Assembly: GCF_031085175.1 (NCBI RefSeq)
Contig: NZ_JAVHUY010000020.1
Coordinates: 97,282-161,281, forward strand
Source: Phytohabitans maris
GTDB lineage: Bacteria > Actinomycetota > Actinomycetes > Mycobacteriales > Micromonosporaceae
DNA length: 64,000 nt
Direction: 5' to 3'
Positions 1-12,868 of the stretch are shown piece by piece (position 1 is the stretch's first letter; each line of letters begins with the position of its first letter). A model generated the notes under the pieces. The model saw only the letters and a list, made by a program, of their open reading frames with translations, made no database searches and was not told the DNA's origin. The translations under genes were made by a program, and so were the position numbers.

Positions 1-283
1 CGACCGGCACGGCGATCGAGACGTCGACCCGGACCCGCCGGCCGAACTGGAGCAGCCAGCGCAGGAAGCTCGGCCACCTGGGGATCCGCTCGTGCCGCAC
101 GGTGAGATGCCCGTCGCGCTCCGCCACGATGATCGGTTTGGTCCCGGCGTTGGCGATCTCGACGCGGGCCGGCCCGTCGGTGCCGACCACGTTGAGCCGG
201 CCGGATATGAGATACACGTCAAGGCGGGTGACCGGCTCCTCGAAGCTGAGCCGCTGCGGTGCGTCGACCGTCCAGGTGGGCAT
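1..283 (-). CDS. DUF4097-like protein, N-terminal part (cut by window edge)
   Basis: An open frame runs from an ATG at 283 off the left edge, giving 94 residues that start MPTWTVDAPQRLSFEEP. The alternating short beta-strand pattern (DVYLISGRLNVVGTDGPARVEI, then HLTVRHERI) is what I know from actinobacterial DUF4097 proteins, thought to form a beta-solenoid or adhesin-like fold. No catalytic motif or signal peptide is visible in the part present. The gene is transcribed leftwards and is separated by about 70 bp from the acyltransferase on the same strand, so it could be last in that transcript. Family assignment is from memory of the N-terminal pattern; the missing C-terminus could change it. 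Confidence 0.6.
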   Translation of the reverse strand, partial: MPTWTVDAPQRLSFEEPVTRLDVYLISGRLNVVGTDGPARVEIANAGTKPIIVAERDGHLTVRHERIPRWPSFLRWLLQFGRRVRVDVSIAVPV

Positions 284-353
284 GCCCCTCAGCCTAACGC
301 GATACATCGCGATAGGCTAGCGGTCCGGTCGCGACCTACGGCCGGCCCCAAAA

Positions 354-1184
354 CTACGCGGCCAGGCCCATCGCCCCCTGGTAGACCGGGCCCTCGGTGC
401 GCACCGCGGCCTCAGCCACCCGGGCCAGCTGGCGCCGGGTCGCGACCGCCTCCGGGTGCAGCGCGGGCGTCGCGGTCACCGACACGGTGAGCCGCCGCAC
501 GGCCAGCACCCGGCGCAGCGACACCCACAGGCTGTCCTCGCCGAGGAACGCGACCGTGGTCGGCCGCTCACCGTAGTTGATCGCGACCGGCACCACCTGC
601 GCGCCGGCGTCCAGCGCCGCCTGGAACATCGCCGGACGGAAGTGGCCGGCCATCGCGCCGCACCAGGTCGTACCCTCCGGGAAGACCGCGACCACCCCGC
701 CACCGCGCAGCGCCGCGGCGACGTCGGCCACCGTGCCCGGCAGGGCCCGCGGCCGCGTCCGGTCCACGAAGATCGTGCCGGCCGACGCGGCCAGCCGGCC
801 GATCACCGGCCAGTCCCGCACGTCGTGCTTGGCCAGCATCCGGGCCGGCGCCACCGCGAGCACCGCGACGATGTCCAGCCAGGAGATGTGGTTGGACACC
901 AGCAGCGCCTTCTCCGCGGGCAGCCGCCCCTTGGTCACCAGCCGGATCTCCAGGGCCGCCAGGATCGACCGGGCCCAGGCCCGTCCGGCGGCCCGGCGCC
1001 CGCGCTGGTTCATAAGAGGGAGTACGGGGAGCAACGCCACCCCGCCGATCAGCGCGCCGATCAGGGCAAAGAAGCGGGCCACCTGGCGCACCCGCGAGAC
1101 GCGCGCGCTCGCCTCCGGGCCGGGCAGGCACTCCGGACCGCAGTCCGACCGCGGCTGCCACAGCGTGCTCATCGCGGTGCTCAT
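354..1184 (-). CDS. PlsC-type 1-acyl-glycerol-3-phosphate / lyso-ornithine lipid acyltransferase
   Basis: A 276-residue member of the LPLAT/PlsC family, which moves an acyl chain from acyl-ACP or acyl-CoA to a lysolipid at the membrane. The acceptor motif NHISWLD has the catalytic H99 and D104, and the substrate-binding FPEGTT lies at 168-173. A hydrophobic segment at about 37-58 probably anchors it. The start is the ATG at 1184, which overlaps the TGA of the upstream GNAT gene (ATGA), so the two are translationally coupled. The partner resembles OlsB, so the likely job is the second acylation of ornithine lipid synthesis (OlsA role). A general phosphatidic acid synthase remains possible. Confidence 0.8.
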   Translation of the reverse strand: MSTAMSTLWQPRSDCGPECLPGPEASARVSRVRQVARFFALIGALIGGVALLPVLPLMNQRGRRAAGRAWARSILAALEIRLVTKGRLPAEKALLVSNHISWLDIVAVLAVAPARMLAKHDVRDWPVIGRLAASAGTIFVDRTRPRALPGTVADVAAALRGGGVVAVFPEGTTWCGAMAGHFRPAMFQAALDAGAQVVPVAINYGERPTTVAFLGEDSLWVSLRRVLAVRRLTVSVTATPALHPEAVATRRQLARVAEAAVRTEGPVYQGAMGLAA

Positions 1185-1984
1185 GCCCGGTCTCCAAGGC
1201 TGCGCCCGCTTCCGAGGAAGTGCTTGAGGTATCTCGGGTCCATCCGGTCGAGCGAGAGCAGCACGTACAGGTCGGCGACACCGAAGTCCGGGTCGTACGC
1301 CGGCTCTCCGCAGATCCACGCGCCCAGCCGCAGGTAGCCGCGGAGCAGGGGCGGGACGGTGGCCCGGCCGGTGTGCGCGGCGACCGCCTCGGCGGCGCCC
1401 GGCTCGGCCAGCCACGGGTGGCGCGGCCGCACCCGCAGCGCGGGCGGCGACATGTGCTTGGTGCGGACCAGGTCCCACACGCCGGCGGCGATCTCCGGGC
1501 CCTCGGCGAGCGGGACCGAGGCGCAGCCGCCGAGCCAGCGCAGGTTCTTGAGGTGCAGGTACCGGGCGATCCCGGCCCACATCAGGTTGATCACCGCGCC
1601 GCTGCGGTGGTCGGGGTGCACGCACGAGCGCCCGGTCTCCACGAGGTGGTCCCGCAGCGGGCTCAGCGCGCCCATCTCGAACTCGGTGTCGGAGTACCGG
1701 CGGCCGGCGCGGGCAGCGGCGTGCGGCGGGAGCATCCGGTACGTGCCGACGACCGCACCCGTCGCGTCCTCGCGCACGATGAGGTGGTCACAGAACTCGT
1801 CGAACTCGTCGGTGTCGAGTCCCGAGCCGGCGGTGGGCAGGTTGGCGCCCAGTTCCGCGGCGAAGACGTCGTAGCGCAGCCGCTGTGCGGCGGCGACCTC
1901 CGCGCCGTCATCGGCGATCAGCAGCGAGTATCCGCTGGTGCCGGTGGACCCCGCGGATGCCGCGCTGGTGAGGAGTACAGCCAT
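1181..1984 (-). CDS. GNAT-fold N-acyltransferase, OlsB-like (ornithine-acyl-ACP acyltransferase family)
   Basis: 267 residues. The start is the ATG at 1984 (MAVLLTSAAS), because the longer frame upstream has no family-like sequence. The protein shows the hemolysin-like GNAT layout: RLRYDVFAAELGA near residue 40, then EFDEFCDHLIV, VVGTYRMLPP, ETGRSCVHPDHRSG and LRWLGGCASVPL. In the OlsB family this enzyme puts a 3-hydroxyacyl chain from ACP on the alpha-amine of ornithine, giving lyso-ornithine lipid. Its stop codon overlaps the start of the PlsC-type gene by four bases, which supports a two-step aminolipid pathway. Ornithine as acceptor is inferred from family and neighbour only. Confidence 0.72.
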   Translation of the reverse strand: MAVLLTSAASAGSTGTSGYSLLIADDGAEVAAAQRLRYDVFAAELGANLPTAGSGLDTDEFDEFCDHLIVREDATGAVVGTYRMLPPHAAARAGRRYSDTEFEMGALSPLRDHLVETGRSCVHPDHRSGAVINLMWAGIARYLHLKNLRWLGGCASVPLAEGPEIAAGVWDLVRTKHMSPPALRVRPRHPWLAEPGAAEAVAAHTGRATVPPLLRGYLRLGAWICGEPAYDPDFGVADLYVLLSLDRMDPRYLKHFLGSGRSLGDRA

Positions 1985-2233
1985 GCTCTCTGTGTAGGCA
2001 TCCACGGTGATCAGCGAGTATCCCGTGCGTGTATCACGCGTGGCGCTTATCTGGAATGTGGGACCGTGCGCACGTGAGTGGTTACTCAGCGGCCCCTCTC
2101 GCCCCACAAGCTGGGGATCAACGCCGTGCCGGATGAGATTCCCGGTACGCGGCGGGATTGAAAATCCCCTTCGCAACCGTCACCCTGTGTGCGCGCGGCG
2201 CGGGCTTCGCGCCGTGTCCACGGGAGGAGAGAG

Positions 2234-3145
2234 ATGTCTGACGGGCAGATTGTCGTGTCCGGGCTGACGAAACATTACAAAAACGTCAGAGCGGTCGACA
2301 ACTTGTCGTTTACCGTCGAACCGGGCCGCGTGACGGGCTTCCTGGGCCCCAACGGTGCGGGTAAGACGACGACGCTGCGCATGCTGCTCAACCTGGTCAA
2401 GCCGACCGCCGGCACGGCCACGATCGGCGGCCAGCGGTACGCCGACCTGAAGGACCCCCTGCACACCGTGGGCGCGGTGCTGGAGGCATCCAGCGCGCAC
2501 AAGGGACGCACGGGCATCAACCACCTGCGGGTGATCTGCGCGGCGGCCGGCTTTCCGCGCAGCAGGGCCGACGAGGTACTGGCCATGGTCGGCCTCACCC
2601 CGGCCGCCAAGCGCAAGTTCAAGGGGTACTCGCTCGGTATGCGGCAGCGGCTCGGCATCGCGGCCGCGATGCTGGGCGATCCCAAGGTGCTGGTGCTCGA
2701 CGAGCCGGCCAACGGCCTCGACCCCGAGGGCATCCGGTGGATGCGTGACCTGCTCAAGTCGCTCGCCGCGCACGGGCGTACCGTGCTCGTCTCCAGCCAC
2801 CTGCTCTCCGAGATGCAGCTGCTCGCCGACGACCTGGTGATCATCGCCGCCGGCAAGCTGGTCCGCCAGGGCACGGTCACGCAGGTGATGGACTCGATGG
2901 CGCACAGCGCGGAGGTGCGGGTGCGTACGCCGCAGGTGGAGGAGCTCACCTCGGCCCTCGCCGAGCTGAACGCCACGGTCACCCCGAACGGCGACGGCGC
3001 CCTGCTGGTCACCGGGGTGGACGCGCCCGGCGTGGGGCGGGCCGCCCTCAAGGCGGGCGTCGAGCTGCACGAGCTGACCGTCGAACGGCCCGACCTGGAA
3101 CGCGTGTTCCTCGAGCTCACCGCGGGAAAGGCGGCCATCCGATGA
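2234..3145 (+). CDS. ABC transporter ATP-binding protein (ABC-2 type exporter)
   Basis: 303 residues, starting at the ATG at 2234 behind a clear GGAGGAGA ribosome site. Walker A is GPNGAGKTT near residue 40. The Walker B/D-loop reads VLVLDEPANGLDPEG near residue 155, and the signature-type YSLGMRQRLGIA precedes it. A C-terminal tail of about 80 residues after the H-loop (SSHLL) is typical of drug or lantibiotic export ATPases (DrrA/BcrA group). The stop overlaps the start of the permease by four bases. Substrate is unknown; self-protection or lipid export are both possible. The gene is divergent from the olsB-like gene across about 250 bp that hold only a short GC hairpin and no other gene. 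Confidence 0.9.
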   Translation: MSDGQIVVSGLTKHYKNVRAVDNLSFTVEPGRVTGFLGPNGAGKTTTLRMLLNLVKPTAGTATIGGQRYADLKDPLHTVGAVLEASSAHKGRTGINHLRVICAAAGFPRSRADEVLAMVGLTPAAKRKFKGYSLGMRQRLGIAAAMLGDPKVLVLDEPANGLDPEGIRWMRDLLKSLAAHGRTVLVSSHLLSEMQLLADDLVIIAAGKLVRQGTVTQVMDSMAHSAEVRVRTPQVEELTSALAELNATVTPNGDGALLVTGVDAPGVGRAALKAGVELHELTVERPDLERVFLELTAGKAAIR

Positions 3146-3960
3146 ACCTGGTCCGGAGCGAGTTCCTCAAGATCCGTACCACGAACGCGTGGTGGCTGTT
3201 CGGGCTCGGCGCGTTCGCCATGCTGGCGCTGACCTTCCTGATCAACGCGGTGGGCGCGCACTACTCGCTCACCGAGCCGCCGCCGGAGGGGGCCGGTCCG
3301 CAGGTCTCGGCGACGTACGACGAGGTCTACCAGGCGGCCAACCTCTACACGTCGGGCCAGTTCTTCGGGCTGCTCTTCGTGCTGCTGCTCGGCATCGTGG
3401 TGATCACCAGCGAGTTCCAGCACCAGACGGTGACCACGACGTTCCTCACCACGCCGCACCGGACCGCGGTGATCGTCGCCAAGTTCGTCGCGGCCGCGCT
3501 CGCCGGCTTCGGCTACTGGCTCGTCACCACCGCGCTCAACATCCCGGCGACGATCATCTTCCTGAACGCCGAGGGCTTCTCCAGCCATCTGGGCGATACG
3601 TCGGTAATCCGGGCGATCGGGCTGAACCTGCTCGCCTACGTCCTCTGGGGGATCCTCGGGGTCGGGTTCGGCGTGCTGATCCGCAGCCAGATCGGCGCGA
3701 CGGTGACCGCGGTGGTGCTCTACCTGATCGGCACGATCGCCGGCGCGGTCTTCTTCTCGCTGATCGCCAACTGGCTCGACTGGGAGTGGTTCGAGGACCT
3801 GCAGTTCGGCCTGCCCTCGATCGCCTCCGGCCTGATGGTCAGCGGCACCAACATCCCGGGCCAGCCCCAGTACTGGGTCGGCGCGGTGGTGCTCGTCGCG
3901 TGGGTGGCGGTCACCGGCGTGATCGGCACGATGATCACCCGTACGCGGGACATCTCGTAG
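3142..3960 (+). CDS. ABC-2 type transporter permease
   Basis: 272 residues with six predicted hydrophobic segments (about 18-38, 75-95, 107-130, 152-175, 184-208, 242-262). It begins with an ATGA overlap with the ATPase gene, so the two make one half-transporter pair. The first extracytoplasmic loop carries the sequence around EVYQAANLYTSGQFFG, and the following TM is typical of ABC-2 membrane subunits. It should sit in the cytoplasmic membrane and form the export channel. No substrate-specific feature is visible. Confidence 0.88.
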   Translation: MNLVRSEFLKIRTTNAWWLFGLGAFAMLALTFLINAVGAHYSLTEPPPEGAGPQVSATYDEVYQAANLYTSGQFFGLLFVLLLGIVVITSEFQHQTVTTTFLTTPHRTAVIVAKFVAAALAGFGYWLVTTALNIPATIIFLNAEGFSSHLGDTSVIRAIGLNLLAYVLWGILGVGFGVLIRSQIGATVTAVVLYLIGTIAGAVFFSLIANWLDWEWFEDLQFGLPSIASGLMVSGTNIPGQPQYWVGAVVLVAWVAVTGVIGTMITRTRDIS

Positions 3961-4157
3961 CCAGTCGCGACCACACGCAGTTGCTGTCCGGGGCGCTCCG
4001 TGACCCACGGGGCGCCCCGCCCGCGCCTGTGACATTTGTGAATCACGACACGGGCAGACGGCGGCCACGCACCCGTTATAGGCACGGCGTAGCCTTGATG
4101 CCGACTTCTGAGTCCCCGCCCAAGACGTTCACCGCGTGAAAGAGGCGATTACCGGCC

Positions 4158-7857
<3,700 letters not shown>

Positions 7858-7871
<14 letters not shown>

Positions 7872-8043
7872 CCGCGGCATCGAGGAGCTGGCCGAGCGGC
7901 GCGGCGACGAGTCGGTGACGATGGAGTGGGTGGCCGAGCGGCTGCGCGACTTCGTCGACCTCAACCCGGAGTTCGAGACGCCGATCGAGCGGTTCGCCAC
8001 TTGGCTGGCCCGGCTGGACGACGACGACCTCGACGACGAGTAG
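7858..8043 (+). CDS. Small acidic conserved protein, DUF6104-like
   Basis: 61 residues ([15 protein letters not shown]...), ending in a very acidic tail (DDDDLDDE). The ATG lies inside the 3' end of kgd in another frame, with 14 bases shared, so translation is probably coupled to kgd. I recognise this as the short protein that follows kgd in many actinomycetes (DUF6104). The function is not known. Its constant position suggests a role linked to the 2-oxoglutarate enzyme, but nothing in the sequence shows a catalytic or binding motif. Confidence 0.8.
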
Positions 8044-8053
8044 GGCTCCGCTC

Positions 8054-9031
8054 ATGAGCAACCTGGAGGCGGACCCGCAGGAGACGCTCTGCGGCGGCAC
8101 CGCGACGGTGATCACCGCGCCGACGAGCGTGCTGCTGCCCGGCCACGACGTGCCCATCGGCAAGTACACGGTGGTCCGCCGCCTGCTCCCGCACCGCGAG
8201 CGGCGCATGGTGGGCGCCTGGTGCTTCGCCGACCACTTCGGACCGGAAGACATCGGCAGCGGGCCGGGCATGCAGGTGCCGCCGCACCCGCACACCGGCC
8301 TGCAGACGGTGACCTGGCTGCTCGACGGCGAGGTGCTGCACCGCGACAGCCTGGGCAGCCTGCAGACGATCGTGCCCGGCCAGCTCAACCTGATGACCTC
8401 CGGCCACGGCATCTCGCACTCCGAGGAGTCGCCACCCGACCACCCGCCGGGCATGCACGGGCTGCAGCTGTGGGTGGCGCTCCCGGAGGGTGCCCGGGCG
8501 GGTGCGGCGCGGTTCGAGCACCACGCGGCGATGCCGGTGCTCCGCGGCGAGGGCGCGACGATCACGCTCGTGGTCGGCGAGCTCGGCGACCTCCGCTCGC
8601 CGGCGCGGGTACACACCCCGCTCTTCGGCGCCGACGTCGCGCTCGCCGGTGGCGCCGAGGTCTCGGTCCCGCTCCGGCCCGACTTCGAGTACGCGGCGAT
8701 CACGCTCACCGGTACCGCGCTGGTCGGCGGCAGCCCGCTCGACCCAGGCGCGCTGCTCTACCTCGGCAGCGGGCGGGAGACGCTGGCGCTGAGCGCGGCC
8801 GACGAGACGCGGCTGTTCCTGCTCGGCGGCGTGCCGTTCGAGGAGCCGCTGGTCATGTGGTGGAACTTCGTGGGGCGCACGCACGAGGAGATTGTCGCGG
8901 CCCGCGAGGAGTGGATGGCGGCCGCGCCCCGCTTCGGCGAGGTCCGCGGCTACGCCGGCGACCGGCTCCCCGCCCCGGCGATGCCCACGACCCGCCTCAA
9001 GTCCCGCGACCGCCACGGCAAGACCCACTAA
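8054..9031 (+). CDS. Pirin family bicupin protein
   Basis: 325 residues with the pirin pattern. The N-terminal cupin carries PPHPHTGLQTVTWLLDGEV and, about 40 residues on, GHGISHSEE, giving the His/Glu metal site. The C-terminal region is a second, metal-free cupin (EPLVMWWNFVGRTHEEI is the typical pirin tail). Members are cytosolic metal-binding proteins with quercetinase or regulatory roles. The gene starts 10 bases after the DUF6104-like gene and is probably in the same transcript as kgd. The 3' end runs into a hairpin shared with cydB. Confidence 0.88.
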   Translation: MSNLEADPQETLCGGTATVITAPTSVLLPGHDVPIGKYTVVRRLLPHRERRMVGAWCFADHFGPEDIGSGPGMQVPPHPHTGLQTVTWLLDGEVLHRDSLGSLQTIVPGQLNLMTSGHGISHSEESPPDHPPGMHGLQLWVALPEGARAGAARFEHHAAMPVLRGEGATITLVVGELGDLRSPARVHTPLFGADVALAGGAEVSVPLRPDFEYAAITLTGTALVGGSPLDPGALLYLGSGRETLALSAADETRLFLLGGVPFEEPLVMWWNFVGRTHEEIVAAREEWMAAAPRFGEVRGYAGDRLPAPAMPTTRLKSRDRHGKTH

Positions 9032-9035
9032 CCAA

Positions 9036-9097
9036 GTTGATCAGGGACCTGGTGGGCGGGTCCGCCGGCGTGCCGGGCCACGAAGTCCCTGGTCAAC
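9036..9097. terminator. Hairpin between convergent pirin and cydB genes (candidate bidirectional terminator)
   Basis: GTTGATCAGGGAC (9036-9048) faces GTCCCTGGTCAAC (9085-9097), 12 of 13 positions pairing. The distal arm covers the last codons and stop of cydB. No U-tract is visible. Position between two converging genes supports a termination or mRNA 3'-end role. Confidence 0.5.
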
Positions 9098-10127
9098 CCG
9101 CGGGAGGGGAGCCAGGGGGTGGGGCGCGGTGGGCGCCGGGCGTGCGCTGGAAGATGGTGAAGAGCCAGAGCAGCGACGGGACCAGCAGGAGCGCGCCGAT
9201 CCCGAGGGCGCCCAGCACGGTGGAGAGGACCATCGGGGCGCCGGCGGCCTCGTCCACCGTCAGGTCCGGGGGCAGGAGCAGCGGGTACTGGGCCGCACCC
9301 CACGCCCAGAGCATGGCGGCCACGGCGAGGGCGGCGGTGACCCGGACCAGCCGGTAGCGGCCGGCGGCGATCAGCACCAGCGACACCAACCCGGCCACGA
9401 TCGAGACGGCCGCCACCGGCAGTCCCTGGCCGCGCAGGCCGTCGTAGAGGGCCGGGGCGTCCGCCGCGAGCACCGCGACACCGGCCAGCGCGACGGCGCC
9501 GACCACCACGCCGGTGACCAGCGCCCGCCGGCGGAACTCGGCGACCAGCACCGGCTTGTTCGCGCGGCGCGCGTCGGCGATCAGGTACACGGCGGCCAGG
9601 TACGCGCAGACGCCGACCGCCAGCACTCCACAGTAGATGGACGTCGGGTTGAGCCAGCTCGTCCAGATGTCGCCGGCCGCCACGCCGCTCGGCACCCGGC
9701 GGGAGGCGATCCCGCCGACGGCCGTACCCAGGAAGAAGGGGGTGAGGACGGACGAGGCGGCGAAGGCGGCGCCGTAGAGGCGCCGCTCGCCGAGGGTTTC
9801 GCTGGCCTTGCGGAACGCGAACGCCGCGCCCCGCCCGATGATGCCGAGCGCGGCGAGCGTCAGCGGGATGTACAGCGTGGACGCGAACGAGGCGAACGCG
9901 GGCGGGAACGCGGTCCAGAAGAGCGTCACCACGAGGATCAGCCAGACGTGGTTGGCCTCCCACACCGGACCGATCGAGTGCTCGATCAGCTCCCGCCGGC
10001 TGGCACCCCGCCGCGCGCCGCCGGAGACCAGGTCCCAGAAGCCGCCACCGAAGTCCGCGCCGCCGAGCAGCGTATACAGCGTCAGCCCCAGCCACAGCAC
10101 CCCGAGCAGCGCGTCCGCGACGCTCAT
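9093..10127 (-). CDS. cydB: Cytochrome bd ubiquinol oxidase subunit II
   Basis: 344 residues with eight or nine hydrophobic helices. The N-terminus LGLTLYTLLGGADFGGGFWDL and HSIGPVWEANHVWLI are CydB hallmarks, as is FASTLYIPL. Subunit II supports the heme-bearing CydA in the membrane; the complex oxidises quinol and reduces oxygen to water with high affinity, mostly at low oxygen. It follows cydA by 28 bp on the same strand, so the two are co-transcribed. The cydDC exporter genes needed for assembly are not next to it in this window. Confidence 0.93.
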   Translation of the reverse strand: MSVADALLGVLWLGLTLYTLLGGADFGGGFWDLVSGGARRGASRRELIEHSIGPVWEANHVWLILVVTLFWTAFPPAFASFASTLYIPLTLAALGIIGRGAAFAFRKASETLGERRLYGAAFAASSVLTPFFLGTAVGGIASRRVPSGVAAGDIWTSWLNPTSIYCGVLAVGVCAYLAAVYLIADARRANKPVLVAEFRRRALVTGVVVGAVALAGVAVLAADAPALYDGLRGQGLPVAAVSIVAGLVSLVLIAAGRYRLVRVTAALAVAAMLWAWGAAQYPLLLPPDLTVDEAAGAPMVLSTVLGALGIGALLLVPSLLWLFTIFQRTPGAHRAPPPGSPPAG

Positions 10128-10155
10128 ATCGCGCTGTGCCTTCTGGTTCGCTCGC

Positions 10156-11478
10156 TCACGGCGTCTCCTCCTGGGGCGCGACCGGCTCCTCGGCGGCGCG
10201 GCGGGCCATCCGGCGGAGCACGGTCACGGTGGCCACCGTCAGCACCAGGTACACGGAGGCGACGATCAGCAGCCCGGTGGCCAGCCCCGGCGCCGGGTTG
10301 ACGGCCTCGGCGGTGCGCAGGTGCCCGTACACGATCCAGGGTTGGCGCCCCACCTCCGTGACGACCCATCCGGCCTCGACTGCGACGGCGGCCCCGATCC
10401 CGGCGACGGCCGCGGCCCGCCAGAACCAGGCCGAGCGCGGCGGCCCGCGCCGCCGCCACCAGGCCAGTGCCCACCAGCCGGCCAGCCCGAGCAGGCCGAA
10501 GCCGATCGCCACCATCACCTGGAACGCCCACTTCACCACGGTCACCGGCGGCTCCGCGTCGTCCGGCACCTGGTCGAGGCCGATGACCTCGGCGTTCGGG
10601 CTGCCGTGGGCGAGGAGGGAGAGCGCGTTCGGGATCGCCACGGCGTAGCGGAGCTCACCGTCGAGGTAGACGCCGCCGAGCGAGAGGGGCGCGCCCCGCT
10701 CCGTCCGGGCCAGCCCTTCCAGGGCGGCGAGCTTGGTCGGCTGGTACTCGGCCAGGAAGCGGGCCGCCCAGTCGCCGACGACGACCTGCACCGGCGCGAG
10801 CAGGGCGGCGATCGTGAACGGCACGGCGAAGCCCAGCCGGTGGTACCGGTCCCGCCGCCCGCGCAGGTACGCCACCGCGTACACGCCGGCGATGCCGAAG
10901 CCGGTGACCATGAAGGCCGCCACGATCATGTGTACCGTCTGCGGCGGCGTCGCCGGGTTGAACATCGCCACCCACGGGTTCACGTCGGTCACCTCGCCGG
11001 AGACCAGATCGAAGCCGCGCGGCTGGTTCATCCACGCGTTCGCGCTGACGACGAAGAACGCGGACGCCACCCCGGCCACGCAGAGCGGGATGCCGGAGAG
11101 CAGGTGTGCTCGGGGCGGCAGCCGGTCCCAGGCGTACAGGTAGATGCCGAGGAAGATCGCCTCGATGAAGAACGCGAAGCCCTCCAGCGCGAACGGCAGC
11201 CCGATCACGTCGCCGTACCGGTCCATCAGCCCCGGCCAGAGCAGCCCCATCTCGAACGACAGGATCGTGCCGGAGACCGCGCCGACGGCGAACAGCACCC
11301 CCATCGACTTGGCCCAGCGGTGGGCGAGACGGGTGTACACCGGGTCGCCGGTGCGGTAACCCCGCCACTCCGCAAAGAGGGTGACCGCCGGCATCCCCAC
11401 GCCGAACGAGGCGATCACGATGTGCCAGCCCAGCGACAGCGCCATCTGCAGGCGCGCCGCGGCCAGGTCCTCGATCAC
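10156..11478 (-). CDS. cydA: Cytochrome bd ubiquinol oxidase subunit I
   Basis: 440 residues starting at a GTG at 11478. Near the N-terminus are the heme ligand His in SLGWHIVIASFGVG and the next helix with HRWAKSMGVLFAVGAVSGTI. Later come GFAFFIEAIFLGIYLYAWDR and, near the C-terminus, WVVTEVGRQPWIVYG, the CydA signature. The quinol loop (Q-loop, after EYQPTKLAALEGL) is short, as in the CIO-type oxidases. It is the membrane subunit that binds hemes and quinol. Upstream, 278 bp separate it from the divergent deacetylase; no operator is obvious to me there. Confidence 0.93.
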   Translation of the reverse strand: MIEDLAAARLQMALSLGWHIVIASFGVGMPAVTLFAEWRGYRTGDPVYTRLAHRWAKSMGVLFAVGAVSGTILSFEMGLLWPGLMDRYGDVIGLPFALEGFAFFIEAIFLGIYLYAWDRLPPRAHLLSGIPLCVAGVASAFFVVSANAWMNQPRGFDLVSGEVTDVNPWVAMFNPATPPQTVHMIVAAFMVTGFGIAGVYAVAYLRGRRDRYHRLGFAVPFTIAALLAPVQVVVGDWAARFLAEYQPTKLAALEGLARTERGAPLSLGGVYLDGELRYAVAIPNALSLLAHGSPNAEVIGLDQVPDDAEPPVTVVKWAFQVMVAIGFGLLGLAGWWALAWWRRRGPPRSAWFWRAAAVAGIGAAVAVEAGWVVTEVGRQPWIVYGHLRTAEAVNPAPGLATGLLIVASVYLVLTVATVTVLRRMARRAAEEPVAPQEETP

Positions 11479-11756
11479 GCGGCTGGGCTACCCCGGGAAG
11501 GGAACGCCCAACCGCGACGAAGGGGACCATTTTTCGCTCTACGGGCGGCAGAGCGACGCCCGTAACAGACGCATATTTTCCGGAATACAGTCTCAGGCAC
11601 TCTGCCGAAAGCGCATCGTAACCCACTCGACCTGAGCTAGATGTGCGGTCCTGACCTGGCTATATTGATGGATGTTGCGCTCGCATACGTTCCGGCTCAT
11701 ACTACGGAATGTTTCATCACGGCCCCGCAACATCCACCCCACGCCCAGGAGCCGCC

Positions 11757-12863
11757 ATGCCGCCCACCCGCCTGTCCCGACGTACGGCAGCCGCCCTGGC
11801 CTCGCTGGCCACCGCGGCCGCGGCCGCCCTCACGCTGACCGTCGCCGCCACGCCCTCCAGCGCGGCCGCCGACTGCAGCGGTGGCTACGTCGGCCTCACG
11901 TACGACGACGGTCCCAACTCCGGTACGACGACCGCGCTGCTCAACGCGCTGACCTCGGCCGGCCTGCGGGCCACGTTCTTCAACATCGGCCAGCGCGTCC
12001 AGCAAAACTCGGCGCTCGCCCGGGCCCAGGTCTCGGCCGGCATGTGGGTCGGCAACCACAGCTGGACCCATCCCCACCTGCCGCAGATGAGCAGCCAGCA
12101 GATCACCTCGGAGCTGACCCAGACGCAGCAGGCGATCCAGCAGGCGACCGGGCAGACGCCGCGCCTCTTCCGCCCGCCGTACGGCGAGACCAACGCGACC
12201 ATCCGCTCGATCGAGTCCCAGCTCGGCCTCACCGAGGTGCTGTGGGACGTCGACTCGCAAGACTGGAACGGCGCCAGCACCAGCGCGATCGTCCAGGCCG
12301 CCGGCCGCCTGCAGAACGGCCAGGTGATCCTGATGCACGACGGCTACCAGACGACGATCCAGGCGGTGCCGCAGATCGCGTCCAACCTGGCCAGCCGCAA
12401 CCTGTGCGCCGGCATGATCTCCACGTCGACCGGCCGGGCGGTCGCGCCGGACGGCGGCAACCCGACCACGCCGCCGACCACCCGGCCGCCGACGACCCCA
12501 CCGACGACCACGCCGCCGGTCACCACGCCCCCGCCCGGTGGTGACGGTGCGTGCCGCGTCGGCTACACGGTCAGCGCCTGGAACACCGGACTGACCGCGT
12601 CGATCACCATCACCAACACGAGCAGCGCGGCGGTGAACGGCTGGACGCTGGCCTTCACCCTCCCCAGTGGACAGACGATCACGTCCGGCTGGAACGCGTC
12701 GTACTCGCCGAGCAGCGGGGCGGTGACCGCTCGCAACGCCGCGTACAACGGGAGCATCGCGCCGAGCGCCTCGGTCGGCATCGGCTTCCAGGCGACCCAC
12801 ACCGGAAACACCGGCCGTCCCGCGTCGTTCACCCTGAACGGCACCGCCTGCACGGTCGCCTGA
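11757..12863 (+). CDS. Secreted polysaccharide deacetylase (CE4) with C-terminal CBM2
   Basis: 368 residues; the ATG at 11757 follows an AGGAG site and opens a Sec signal peptide (cleavage likely after SSAAA, about 38). The CE4/NodB domain (about 44-225) has the metal Asp in LTYDDGP (D50, D51) and the HxxxH site H101/H105 in HSWTHPHL, then RPPYGETN. A Pro/Thr linker (about 235-272) leads to a CBM2-type cellulose or chitin-binding module ending in FTLNGTAC. The enzyme removes acetyl groups from extracellular xylan, chitin or peptidoglycan; the binding module favours plant or chitin polymers. A perfect hairpin lies six bases beyond its stop. Confidence 0.9.
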   Translation: MPPTRLSRRTAAALASLATAAAAALTLTVAATPSSAAADCSGGYVGLTYDDGPNSGTTTALLNALTSAGLRATFFNIGQRVQQNSALARAQVSAGMWVGNHSWTHPHLPQMSSQQITSELTQTQQAIQQATGQTPRLFRPPYGETNATIRSIESQLGLTEVLWDVDSQDWNGASTSAIVQAAGRLQNGQVILMHDGYQTTIQAVPQIASNLASRNLCAGMISTSTGRAVAPDGGNPTTPPTTRPPTTPPTTTPPVTTPPPGGDGACRVGYTVSAWNTGLTASITITNTSSAAVNGWTLAFTLPSGQTITSGWNASYSPSSGAVTARNAAYNGSIAPSASVGIGFQATHTGNTGRPASFTLNGTACTVA

Positions 12864-12868
12864 ACGCC

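Noticed and set aside
456..1337. Long plus-strand open frames opposite the acyltransferase genes
   Set aside because: Arg/Gly/Pro/His-rich translation typical of the antisense of GC-rich genes; the minus strand has recognised families.
4026..4052. CRP-like sequence upstream of kgd (TGTGAC...GAATCACG)
   Set aside because: Half-sites are not at the N6 spacing; too weak to report.
2180..4068. Minus-strand frames of 296 and 597 residues opposite the ABC transporter
   Set aside because: Shadow of the ABC ATPase and permease genes, no family pattern.
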